Assembly (NCBI RefSeq): GCF_018613755.1
Contig: NZ_JAGGPP010000027.1
Location: 62,001 to 126,000, forward strand
From: Arthrobacter sp. ISL-72
GTDB taxonomy: Bacteria; Actinomycetota; Actinomycetes; Actinomycetales; Micrococcaceae
Direction of reading: 5' to 3'
Length of the DNA stretch: 64,000 bases
Positions 9,391 through 17,254 of this stretch are shown one piece after another. The notes beneath the pieces are model-generated. The model saw nothing but the letters and a program-made list of their open reading frames with translations, did not search any database and was not told where the DNA came from. The position numbers and the translations under genes were made by a program. The first letter of the stretch is position 1. The number at the start of each line of letters is the position of its first letter.

Positions 9391-10345
9391 TGAAGTTGGG
9401 TATCGACCTGGCAGTGGCTGCGGGCCCCAGTTACGGTCGCCTTCCTGGGCAGAGTCTGCCAGGTGTGTAATTCGGTTCAGTAGCTGAGTTCCTCGCCGTA
9501 CTCTACGCCTGCTGAAGCAGAGCGACCCGTCGCGGAATCGGAGCGCATCACCGTATGAAGGTGGGCTCCTTTACGGCGCAGATAACAAGGAAGGAGAATT
9601 GCTGAGTATGGAAGAACCCGGAGTAAAGAATTGGTCAGAGGATTCAGATTAAGGAATCGGCGTGCTTCGCCCAGGTGCCGATCGACGTCTACAAACATGA
9701 GCAGGGCAAAGCGGGGCCAGCACCTGCACCGACCTCTGCCCGCTAGACGTCCCTACCCCTAAAGGCAAGTGCATCAGTTGGCTCGCCGGCCCTCTCCCAA
9801 AATGACCTGTTCGTCTGAGAGCTCAATTTGCTGCCTCGCACTGAGCCTGCTTTGCGCCTCGTCACTTACTCGTTCGCTACTCGCTTCCGACTCGACCCAA
9901 TGTCCGTAAGTCCGAGGTCGTGACACTGGCTTGCGGTTCAGGAAGCCGGTGGTCATCCGGTGCCATTCGAAGGAGTCCTACGCACTTTTGCACCGGTCAG
10001 CGACTTCTATTTCCCGAAGCCAGTCCACCGTTCAGACGATCTGACGTTGACGCAAAACCCTGAGTGCCGCTTGCTCCTCTCCACCCAGGTCCAGCTCCCT
10101 TGGCGTCGCTATTTCGTAGTTGGGTGGTGTGGAGCAATAGCGATCTCGCCAACGGTGCTAGGTCGTCCTGGTCCGTCATTCGCGTTCCAGCAGAGCGCGA
10201 CGGGGATCTACCTCCCGAACAACATTTGGGGTCCTGATGCGGCGGCTTTATTTATACATATCAGTAGCGGCGCCTATTCTTGCTTGGACTTGTAACTGAG
10301 GGTTCCGAAAAGATTGGGCCCTTGAGAGTGCGGGGAAGCGGGACG

Positions 10346-10361
10346 TGTTTCACGTGAAACT
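10346..10361. promoter_or_regulatory. parS: parS site 8
   Basis: Perfect core at 10347-10360, outer bases T/T (15 of 16). Only 256 bases separate it from site 9, the tightest spacing in the array. Confidence 0.9.
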
Positions 10362-10600
10362 TTGACACCTGCGTGGAGCACTCGGCAGTTGACGGAGACA
10401 ACACACCCGGCCGAGCAACGGTCGGCTGATTCAGTCGGTGGGCAGCAGATGCCAGCTGCCATCGCTTCCCGATGTACTGTCATCTCGGCATCGCTGATGT
10501 GCTCCGCACAACTGGGTGCCGATTTGCTGCTCGTGGTCACCTGATGATATGGGAGTGCCTGCCGATCGCTCCACAGCAGTCTACGGACGACTAGTAGAGG

Positions 10601-10618
10601 GTGTTTCACGTGAAACAC
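10601..10618. promoter_or_regulatory. parS: parS site 9
   Basis: Perfect 16-base consensus (10602-10617) extended to an 18-base perfect palindrome by flanking G and C. It is the last site before the trxA terminator. Confidence 0.92.
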
Positions 10619-10992
10619 TGCCCTTCCGACTGGTCCTCCCATGGCCGGGGATGGCCGCCTTCGACGAGAAGGACGTCGAAGTCGTCGGTGTTTGAAGGCA
10701 CTTCCGCGCTTCTGGAGCTGGATGACTCCTTAATCGGGCGGGAACCCCCCTAGCCAAGGCAGGGACGGAATCAAGAGGCAGGACCAGACCTTCTGAGAAA
10801 CATCCTACTAAGAAGCAACTCGGCCGAGTTGATCAGAGCTCGGAACGGCCCAACCTTGCATCCCCTCGACCAACAACATCAGCCAACAACAGCACGGAAA
10901 CCCGCAAAGCCACAGCTCCCCTGAACACTCCCCCTGAGCGGCCGCTCCCCTGACGGCTCCGCGGCCACGCTCTCCGTCCCGACCCGCAAACG

Positions 10993-11033
10993 AAAAAGCG
11001 ATGGCCATCACTTCAGTAAGTGATGGCCACCGC
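10993..11033 (-). terminator. Rho-independent terminator of trxBA
   Basis: Read on the minus strand, a GC-rich stem pairs ATGGCCATCACTT (11001-11013) with its complement at 11018-11030 around a CAGT loop. GCG/CGC extends it at the base (with one mismatch) and five T residues follow (complement of 10993-10997). It lies about 70 bases past the trxA stop and marks the right border of the gene-free region. Confidence 0.93.
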
Positions 11034-11101
11034 TCGATGTTGCCCAGTACTCCGGTCAGTCGGTGATTGGCTGTGGCGCTCACCGGACCGGTCAGAACGC
11101 A

Positions 11102-11428
11102 TTACGACAGGACGTCGGCAAATTCCTTCTCGAAGAACTGCTTCGGCTTCGCGCCGATGACAGTGTTCTTAACCTCGCCACCCTGGAACAGGTAGACGGC
11201 AGGAATGGAGGTGATGCCGTACTCGGCAGCGATGGCCGGATTGTCATCAACATTCACCTTCACTACATTGACCTTCTCGCTGTACTCAACGGAGATCTCG
11301 TCGAGGATCGGGCCCAGCTTGCGGCAGGGACCGCACCATTCTGCCCAGAAGTCCACGATGACCGGCTTGTCAGCCGACAGGACGTCCGTGCCGAAGCTTG
11401 CGTCCGTTACGTCTTTTGCGTTGCTCAT
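11102..11428 (-). CDS. trxA: Thioredoxin
   Basis: The 108-residue protein has the standard thioredoxin length and the redox-active WCGPC motif at residues 31-35, preceded by VIVDFWAE. A cis-proline follows in the TSIPAVYLF segment. It reduces protein disulfides using electrons from TrxB. It lies 36 bases downstream of trxB on the same strand and shares the SigR-type promoter, so both should rise under thiol-oxidative stress. In M. tuberculosis the counterpart is trxC, followed by cwlM; here it is followed by the gene-free region. Confidence 0.97.
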   Translation of the reverse strand: MSNAKDVTDASFGTDVLSADKPVIVDFWAEWCGPCRKLGPILDEISVEYSEKVNVVKVNVDDNPAIAAEYGITSIPAVYLFQGGEVKNTVIGAKPKQFFEKEFADVLS

Positions 11429-11464
11429 TATCTTCTTGTTTCCCTTCGGATCAATAGTGCGCTG

Positions 11465-12421
11465 TTAGGCGTGAAAGTCTGCGAGGTAGTGCTCTACGTC
11501 GATCGCGGCAACGCAACCCGAGCCGGAGGCCGTGATCGCCTGGCGGTACGTGGGGTCCACAACGTCGCCGGCGGCAAACACGCCCTTGACGTTCGTCTTG
11601 GAACTGCGGCCCTCCACCGCAATGGTTCCCTCGGCCGTTAGTTCAAGGGTGTCCTTGATGAGGTCGGTGCGCGGATCGTTTCCAATAGCTACGAACACGC
11701 CGGTCACGGCAAGTTCCGTCTCGGTGCCGTCAACGAGGTTCTTCAGCTTCAGGCCGGTCACCTTGTCGCCGCCCAGCACATCTTCAACAGCCGTGTTCCA
11801 CACGAAGTTGATCTTCTCGTGCGCCTGCGCACGGTCACCCATGATCTTGGAAGCCTTGAGTGTATCCCGGCGGTGCACAACGGTGACGGACTTGGCGAAC
11901 TTGGTGAGGAACAGTGCTTCTTCCATGGCGGAGTCGCCACCGCCGATGACGGCGATGTCCTGGTCCTTGAAAAAGAAACCATCGCAGGTTGCACACCAGC
12001 TAACGCCGTGGCCTGACAGGCGCTTTTCATTCGGGAGTCCGAGCTCGCGGTAAGCGGAGCCGGTGGACAGAATCACGGCTCGGGCCTGGAAGGTCTCCCC
12101 CGTCGCAATGGTGACGGTCTTGATGTCGCCGTCGAGATCCAAGGCAGTGACGTCCTCGAACTGGATTTCCGTTCCGAAACGGGCAGCCTGCTTCTCGAAG
12201 TTTTCCATGAGGTCCGGACCCATGATGCCCTCGGGGAATCCCGGGTAGTTCTCCACATCGGTGGTGTTCATGAGTTCCCCACCGGCAGTAACTGAACCGG
12301 CAAGGAGCAGCGGCTTAAGGTTGGCTCGTGCCGTATAAACTGCAGCGGTGTAACCTGCAGGGCCGGAGCCGACGATGATGACATCACGTACTTGGGACGC
12401 GGTGTTTTCTGCGTTGCTCAC
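11465..12421 (-). CDS. trxB: Thioredoxin-disulfide reductase
   Basis: The NADPH-dependent flavoenzyme reduces thioredoxin. Visible motifs are the FAD-binding VGSGPAGY, the redox centre WCATCDGFFF, the NADPH-binding IGGGDSAMEEA and the C-terminal FAAGDVVD. I chose GTG at 12421 (318 residues, MSNAENTASQVRDVIIVGSG) because GGAAGAGG lies upstream at a suitable distance. An in-frame ATG at 12481 would add 20 residues with no similarity and would swallow the -10 element of the SigR-type promoter. Confidence 0.96.
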   Translation of the reverse strand: MSNAENTASQVRDVIIVGSGPAGYTAAVYTARANLKPLLLAGSVTAGGELMNTTDVENYPGFPEGIMGPDLMENFEKQAARFGTEIQFEDVTALDLDGDIKTVTIATGETFQARAVILSTGSAYRELGLPNEKRLSGHGVSWCATCDGFFFKDQDIAVIGGGDSAMEEALFLTKFAKSVTVVHRRDTLKASKIMGDRAQAHEKINFVWNTAVEDVLGGDKVTGLKLKNLVDGTETELAVTGVFVAIGNDPRTDLIKDTLELTAEGTIAVEGRSSKTNVKGVFAAGDVVDPTYRQAITASGSGCVAAIDVEHYLADFHA

Positions 12422-12481
12422 TGAACGGTGAACCTCTTCCTTGATCGATGCGCCTGCTTTTGCTGGCCGGCCACATGGCAC

Positions 12482-12507
12482 AACCTATTGTTGGTTCTGA
12501 ATATTCC
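12482..12507 (-). promoter_or_regulatory. SigR/SigH-type promoter of trxBA
   Basis: On the minus strand, GGAAT (complement of 12503-12507) is followed after exactly 18 bases by GTT (complement of 12482-12484). This matches the GGAAT-N18/19-GTT consensus of the disulfide-stress ECF sigma factors SigR (Streptomyces) and SigH (mycobacteria). The trxB GTG is about 60 bases downstream. Thioredoxin operons are classical members of this regulon. Confidence 0.75.
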
Positions 12508-12511
12508 GGGT

Positions 12512-12555
12512 AAAACGGTAGCCCAACAAGACGCCACCACTCAGGGTACCGTTTT
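12512..12555 (-). terminator. Long-loop inverted repeat between the pseudokinase gene and trxB
   Basis: AAAACGGTA (12512-12520) pairs with TACCGTTTT (12547-12555), with partial CCGG extensions outside and about 26 bases between arms. It lies downstream of the pseudokinase gene and just upstream of the trxB -35 element. It could terminate the upstream transcript or be a regulator site; there is no clean T-tract. Confidence 0.4.
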
Positions 12556-12628
12556 GCCGGGCTACACGACGCCGTGTTACTGCGCCTTGAACGCCTCTAC
12601 CGGACCAGGGCTGCCTTACTTCAGGCGG

Positions 12629-14233
12629 CTACTGAACCTTGATATCAGCGAGACGCAGGCCGTAGCCGAAGCGGGTCTTGGGGGCCGCCAGCTTGGGCAG
12701 GTTCTTGATGGACACAATCACGTACTGTGCCGTTACCGGCTCAGGAAGGGGCATGGTCAGGTCCGGTGACGTGAAGCTGTTGCTCCCCACCTGCTTGGCT
12801 CCGTCCAGGGAGGGGCGGTCATTCGTCAGTACACTGATGTTGCCGCCGGAACCGCCCAGCTGGCTGAGTGTGATGGACGAGACTTTCGAGGGGTCTTTCA
12901 GCTTGACGACCAGGGACACATCGGGCGCCAGGCCGCCCCAGTTATCCGTTGCGAACTCCATGTCCGACCAGTAGCTTGCTGCGTTGGCGTCGAAGGTCTT
13001 TGAAAGGTCCCCGTCGTAGGTCGCGGCAAAATCGAAATTTCCAAGGCGGGAGACGCCCTCGACAGCCGGCGGCCCTGCCACCGGAGCAGCGGACCCGGTT
13101 GGTGACGGAGCACCGGAGGCCTGGGGCTGGGCGGCGCTGCTGGAGTTGCCCGGAACAGGATTGCTCTGGGTCTGGCTCTTGAACAGGCTGCCCAGGTTGG
13201 ATACGGCGAAGATGAGGCCAACCACCAGCACGGCAGCCAGCAGCCCTCCCACCAGCCACCGCATCGACCGGGGTTCGCGCTCCGGCGGCTCGTCGTCGTC
13301 GTAGTACTCGTCTGTCTCGTCACCGCGACCGCCTCCGGCGAAAGCAGGGAACGGGGCACCCATGCTCTCACGGGCCGTCCGCGCCGGTCCCGTGGAGGGC
13401 GTTGCGTCGTCGCCGCGGTGGTCGTAGTCATCGTTGGCCCACAGGGACACCTTTGGAGATTCCGCAGCAGGTGCCTGGGCCTTAATTGCCTCAGTGTTCT
13501 GCGTACTCTCGGGGACGGCCTGCTGCGGGGTGGTCGCCTGGGGAGCGGTGGTTGGCTCCTTCGACGACTTGCTGGCCGCGGCGGCTCCCCCTGCAGCACC
13601 GGCAGCGCCCGCAGCCAACCCTGCGGCTCCCGCTGCACCGGCCGCACTCGCACCCGTTCCGCGCGCGCCCCTATCAGCGCCGGCGGAGCCCGCGGCAGGG
13701 GACGACGGCGGGCGCACCGGTGCGGTGCGGGGCGGCACGACAGGAGGAACTACCGGCGCGGACGATTGTTTCCGGTCCTGGCCGACGGCCCGGTTGTTGC
13801 CGTAGTTGATATAGCCGGCGTCGACCTCTTCTTCGTCGTCATAGGTCTCCGGTTCGTGGGACCGGGCATGCCCAAAAATTTCGCTGCCCAAGGTGTCCGT
13901 AAAAAACGGCTCAACGTAAGGCGGGTTCGAGGCCACCACCAGGTCCAGGAGATCGGCCGCTGACGTGTGGTTGGTGATCAGGTAGGTGGTGGAATCGCTG
14001 ACGCCGAGGTCCAGGATCTGCACATTGCCCGGCCGCTCTCCGACGGCAACCTCGCGGGCGCTCTGGGCCACCTGCTCCGCATTGTCCGGTCCTGCAACCA
14101 GGATGCTCACCGGCCGGTTGAGGACCTGGTCAACGCCGTCCAGCACCAGATCATGGTCGTGTGAGGTCAATACGGTGGCGGTGACCTTGTAGCGGCCGCC
14201 GAGCACTGATCCAACATCGATCGGGTGGGACAC
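12629..14233 (-). CDS. Pseudokinase-like membrane protein with extracytoplasmic discoidin-like domain (MviN C-terminal half homologue)
   Basis: The 534 residues start with a protein-kinase N-lobe-like region (VGSVLGGRYKVTATV, then a beta strand with NRPVSILVAG). HRD and DFG catalytic motifs are not visible. A long acidic/Ala-Pro-rich cytoplasmic linker follows, one transmembrane helix at about 324-347 (WLVGGLLAAVLVVGLIFAV), and an extracellular domain (about 395-534) resembling F5/8-type carbohydrate-binding modules (YDGDLSKTFDANAASYWSD). In M. tuberculosis these parts are fused to the MurJ transporter (MviN, Rv3910), where the pseudokinase recruits FhaA when phosphorylated. Here they form a separate gene 160 bases after murJ. 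Start GTG with AGGAGG upstream. Confidence 0.75.
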   Translation of the reverse strand: MSHPIDVGSVLGGRYKVTATVLTSHDHDLVLDGVDQVLNRPVSILVAGPDNAEQVAQSAREVAVGERPGNVQILDLGVSDSTTYLITNHTSAADLLDLVVASNPPYVEPFFTDTLGSEIFGHARSHEPETYDDEEEVDAGYINYGNNRAVGQDRKQSSAPVVPPVVPPRTAPVRPPSSPAAGSAGADRGARGTGASAAGAAGAAGLAAGAAGAAGGAAAASKSSKEPTTAPQATTPQQAVPESTQNTEAIKAQAPAAESPKVSLWANDDYDHRGDDATPSTGPARTARESMGAPFPAFAGGGRGDETDEYYDDDEPPEREPRSMRWLVGGLLAAVLVVGLIFAVSNLGSLFKSQTQSNPVPGNSSSAAQPQASGAPSPTGSAAPVAGPPAVEGVSRLGNFDFAATYDGDLSKTFDANAASYWSDMEFATDNWGGLAPDVSLVVKLKDPSKVSSITLSQLGGSGGNISVLTNDRPSLDGAKQVGSNSFTSPDLTMPLPEPVTAQYVIVSIKNLPKLAAPKTRFGYGLRLADIKVQ

Positions 14234-14393
14234 GGGTTCCTCCTAGACTGTCCGAATCGCCGCCTCGGTCATGCCAAAGCGGATACGCCGGTTAGCCGGT
14301 TAATTTCTGGTCTGTTACTACCCTAGTTAGCTTCTGATCCTAGCCGATGGTGCGTAACGGCCGTGTGAGACAGCGCGGTGAAACAGCGCATTG

Positions 14394-16487
14394 TCACCTT
14401 TTCTTCTTCCGCCGGTTGCTGAAGTACGGGTTGCGGCCGGCCGGTCCCTGGAAGGTCCGGCGTCCCGGCAGCGGGATCTCTTCACGCAGGACGCTCCCCC
14501 GCGCGGTATTCGGAACTTCCTCGGCGGGGAGATATTCACCGGCGGTAACTTCATGCTGCCCGTCTTGATCCGGTGCGTGATCGCCCACCCGTGGTCCGGC
14601 ACGGAACGACGCCGCGTCGAACTCACCGGAAATCCGGGGGATCAGGCCGGTGTCAACGGACACAGTGGCGCGCTCCGGCGTCGTGCGTTCCCGGCCCCCG
14701 GCGGTACCGGTAGGCGAAGCTGCGGCGGTTTCCGCCACTGTGGCGGGGGCAGGGCGCCGGCCAAGCCGGCCCAGCAGAGGCTGCAACAGGTCCCGAAGCT
14801 CCGTGACACGGAAGAGTTTCAGCAGGAAGAAGTACGCCACGAGCATCACAGGGCCGACGACGACGATGGTCACCAAGGCTTCGATCCTGCCGCTCCAGGC
14901 AAAACCGTCGGCGCTGTAACTCCCCATGAGCCAAAGCGCACCGGCCCCGGCGATGGCCGAACCGAGCGCCGCGTAGCCCATCCGGATGTATGAATTTGCG
15001 ACGCGGGGGCCGTCCAGGTGCCCCAGCAGGCGGCGAAGGAAGAACGCACTCACAATCACGGACAGGATGTTTCCGCCCGTGTAGAGGATGGCTATGGCGA
15101 AGATGATCTGGTCGAAGGGCAGGAACTGGATCGCGAAGGCCGCCACTACGTTGACGAGGGCCAGCACGAGCTGGATGTAGAACGGCGTGCGGGCGTCCTC
15201 GTTGGCGTAGAAGACCCGGGACATCATGAAGTTGGCACTCATGAACGGTGTGCTGAGGGCGAGAATGGTCAGGGTCTGGGCGAGCATCACCCCGTCCTGC
15301 ACTTTCCCGCCGGAGAAGAACATGCCCAGCGGACCGGCCAGTGCGAAGAGCGCCAGCGCACCGAAGACCGTTGCCACGGCCATCGTCCGGAGGCCGTGGG
15401 ACAGCGCGTCCCGCAACTCGGCGCGGTTACCGTCCTGGACTGCCCGTGTCATCCGGTTGAACAGCACCGTGGCGAGGGACAGGGCAATGATCGAGTGCGG
15501 CAGCAGGTATAGCTGGCTGGCCACCTCCAGCACCGCGTTGCCGGGCAGCGTCGCCGCCGCGGTCAGGTTCCCCGCGCGCTCAAGGCGAAGCCGCTCGGCA
15601 CCCGGAATGGTGGCAATGCGCATTACATACAGGAAGGCGAGCTGGCCGACGGCGGCAGTGAGCAGCGTCCACACGCTTAGTCTTGCCGCGTGGCCCAGGC
15701 CCACCCCGCGCCAGCCAAACTTCGGCCGGAGACCGAGCCGGAGCCGGAACACCGGAATCAGCAGGATGGCCGTCTGCGCCACCACGCCGATGGTGGAGAA
15801 CCCGGCCACCAGGAAGGTCTGGAAGGGTCCCCAGTTATCCAGGGTGTGGGGATTCGTGACGTTTGCCCCGAGGATCCAGATGAACATGCCGAGGCCGGCG
15901 ATGGCCACGACGTTGTTCATGATGGGCGCCCACATAGCGGGCCCGAACGCTCCGTTGGCATTCAACACCTGCGTCAACAAGGCGTACAGGCCGTAAAAGA
16001 AAATCTGGGGCAGGCACCAGAACGCGAAGGAAACCGCCAGGGATTTCTGTTCGGGTGAATACCCCTGCGTTGTGAGATCAATGACCCAGGGGGCAAGGAG
16101 CGTGACGAGCAGCGTCAGGCCCAGAAGCACCAGCACCCCCAGCGTGAGGAGACGGCTGATGTAGTCCGCTCCCCTGTCCGGCGCTTTGCTTGCTTTGATG
16201 ATCTGGGGCACCAGGACGGCATTGAACACGCCGCCGGCCACGAGGAGGAAGATCAGGTTCGGCAGGTTGTTGGCGTTGATGAAGGTGTCATTAACCGTGG
16301 AGCCCAGGCCAAGGGCGGCACCCAGCATCCACGTCTTGCCGAAGCCCAGGAAGCGTGAAACCAGCGTCCCGGCGGCCATGATGGCGCTGGAACGGGCCTC
16401 GCCTTGCTGGGTAGCCCCGGAGTCGGGTGCGGAATCGCCGGGGCCGGATTCGGGGGAAGCTGGATTGGCTGCTGACATGGCCTTCAT
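14394..16487 (-). CDS. murJ: Lipid II flippase MurJ (MviN family)
   Basis: The 697-residue polytopic protein has the MATE/MOP fold pattern with about 14 hydrophobic segments between residues 30 and 560. Conserved MurJ blocks are visible, for example STVNDTFINANNLPNL near the N-terminus and LLPHSIIALSLATVLF mid-protein. It moves the peptidoglycan precursor lipid II outward. A hydrophilic C-terminal extension of about 120 residues ends in basic NRRKKKR. It follows the NUDIX gene by 58 bases; the DUF6049-type gene (Rv3909 homologue) often found between them is absent. Two ATGs three codons apart (MKAM) are both possible. Confidence 0.94.
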   Translation of the reverse strand: MKAMSAANPASPESGPGDSAPDSGATQQGEARSSAIMAAGTLVSRFLGFGKTWMLGAALGLGSTVNDTFINANNLPNLIFLLVAGGVFNAVLVPQIIKASKAPDRGADYISRLLTLGVLVLLGLTLLVTLLAPWVIDLTTQGYSPEQKSLAVSFAFWCLPQIFFYGLYALLTQVLNANGAFGPAMWAPIMNNVVAIAGLGMFIWILGANVTNPHTLDNWGPFQTFLVAGFSTIGVVAQTAILLIPVFRLRLGLRPKFGWRGVGLGHAARLSVWTLLTAAVGQLAFLYVMRIATIPGAERLRLERAGNLTAAATLPGNAVLEVASQLYLLPHSIIALSLATVLFNRMTRAVQDGNRAELRDALSHGLRTMAVATVFGALALFALAGPLGMFFSGGKVQDGVMLAQTLTILALSTPFMSANFMMSRVFYANEDARTPFYIQLVLALVNVVAAFAIQFLPFDQIIFAIAILYTGGNILSVIVSAFFLRRLLGHLDGPRVANSYIRMGYAALGSAIAGAGALWLMGSYSADGFAWSGRIEALVTIVVVGPVMLVAYFFLLKLFRVTELRDLLQPLLGRLGRRPAPATVAETAAASPTGTAGGRERTTPERATVSVDTGLIPRISGEFDAASFRAGPRVGDHAPDQDGQHEVTAGEYLPAEEVPNTARGSVLREEIPLPGRRTFQGPAGRNPYFSNRRKKKR

Positions 16488-16545
16488 CGTCTCAAAGGTG
16501 CGCAGTTAGGCACGTGGGCGGCGCTTCACGGAATCAGTCATGACC

Positions 16546-17094
16546 TTAAAGATGTTCCGGCAGGACTTCTCTGGCGAGGTCTGCGATCCGGCGCTCGTTA
16601 GGGAACGACAGCTTGCGGGCCAGTTCCTGGATGGGTACCCAGGCAACATCCACCGCTTCCTGGTCCGGATCGTTTTCGATGGTCAGTTCGCCGCCGGTGG
16701 CCCGGAGCAGGTAGTGGTGAACGGTCTTGTGGACGCGGTGCCCGCTGACGGTGAACCAGTAATCGATGCTGCCCAGCGGGGCCAGGATGCAGCCGCTGAT
16801 GCCGGTTTCCTCGGCAATCTCGCGGACGGCCGCTTCTTCGTTTTTTTCCTTGCCTTCCGGATGGCCCTTTGGCAGGCACCACTCGAGGCGTCCCCCGCGG
16901 TTAAGGCGGGCGATGATCGCGACCCTTAGTTCGCCGTCGGACGTGTCCACCACAACGCCGCCGGCCGAAATTTCCTCAACGGTGGGCAACGAAGCCGGCC
17001 CAGGGTGCTGGGCAGGTGCGACATGGGCACCGATTGCCGACGGCAACGGTGGGTTTGTCCTCCTGCCTGGAGCACTCGGTACGGGATGGGCCAT
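16546..17094 (-). CDS. NUDIX hydrolase (MutT4-like by synteny)
   Basis: The NUDIX box is complete (GX5EX7REUXEEXGU: GHPEGKEKNEEAAVREIAEE, about residues 77-96), so pyrophosphatase activity on a nucleoside diphosphate-X substrate is expected. A Pro-rich N-terminus (1-38) precedes the fold. I start at the ATG at 17094 (MAHPVPS, 182 residues); a longer frame to 17145 adds unrelated residues. Its position next to the CCA-adding enzyme and murJ matches mutT4 of M. tuberculosis. The substrate cannot be deduced from sequence. Confidence 0.9.
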   Translation of the reverse strand: MAHPVPSAPGRRTNPPLPSAIGAHVAPAQHPGPASLPTVEEISAGGVVVDTSDGELRVAIIARLNRGGRLEWCLPKGHPEGKEKNEEAAVREIAEETGISGCILAPLGSIDYWFTVSGHRVHKTVHHYLLRATGGELTIENDPDQEAVDVAWVPIQELARKLSFPNERRIADLAREVLPEHL

Positions 17095-17254
17095 GAAGTC
17101 CACTCTAACGACTCTTGCCCCTTGGTGATGACCGGAACATGACAAGAAAATGGACTGCGTGTGACGCAGTTTCCGGAACCGACGGCGTAACGGCGCCGTT
17201 GAGCGGCACCCGGTGGTGCTTGTTGGCGTGGTTTTCTGACAAGCTTAAGTAACT

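Larger units (their letters stand above)
4937..10992. other. Gene-free, parS-rich centromere-like region (about 6 kb)
   Basis: No reading frame here resembles a known protein family; those present are short, overlap on all frames and have irregular codon use. Hand counts of single 60-base lines gave about 45-60% G+C, against about 70% in a neighbouring gene line. The stretch runs from the parB terminator to the trxA terminator. It contains seven perfect parS sites, a degenerate half-site at 9333-9345, six DnaA-box-like 9-mers between 7089 and 7476, an AT-rich patch at about 6145-6172 and small hairpins such as 4981-5001. I see no tRNA, transposase remnant or known ncRNA. Its length is exceptional for a bacterial intergenic region. 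Confidence 0.8.
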
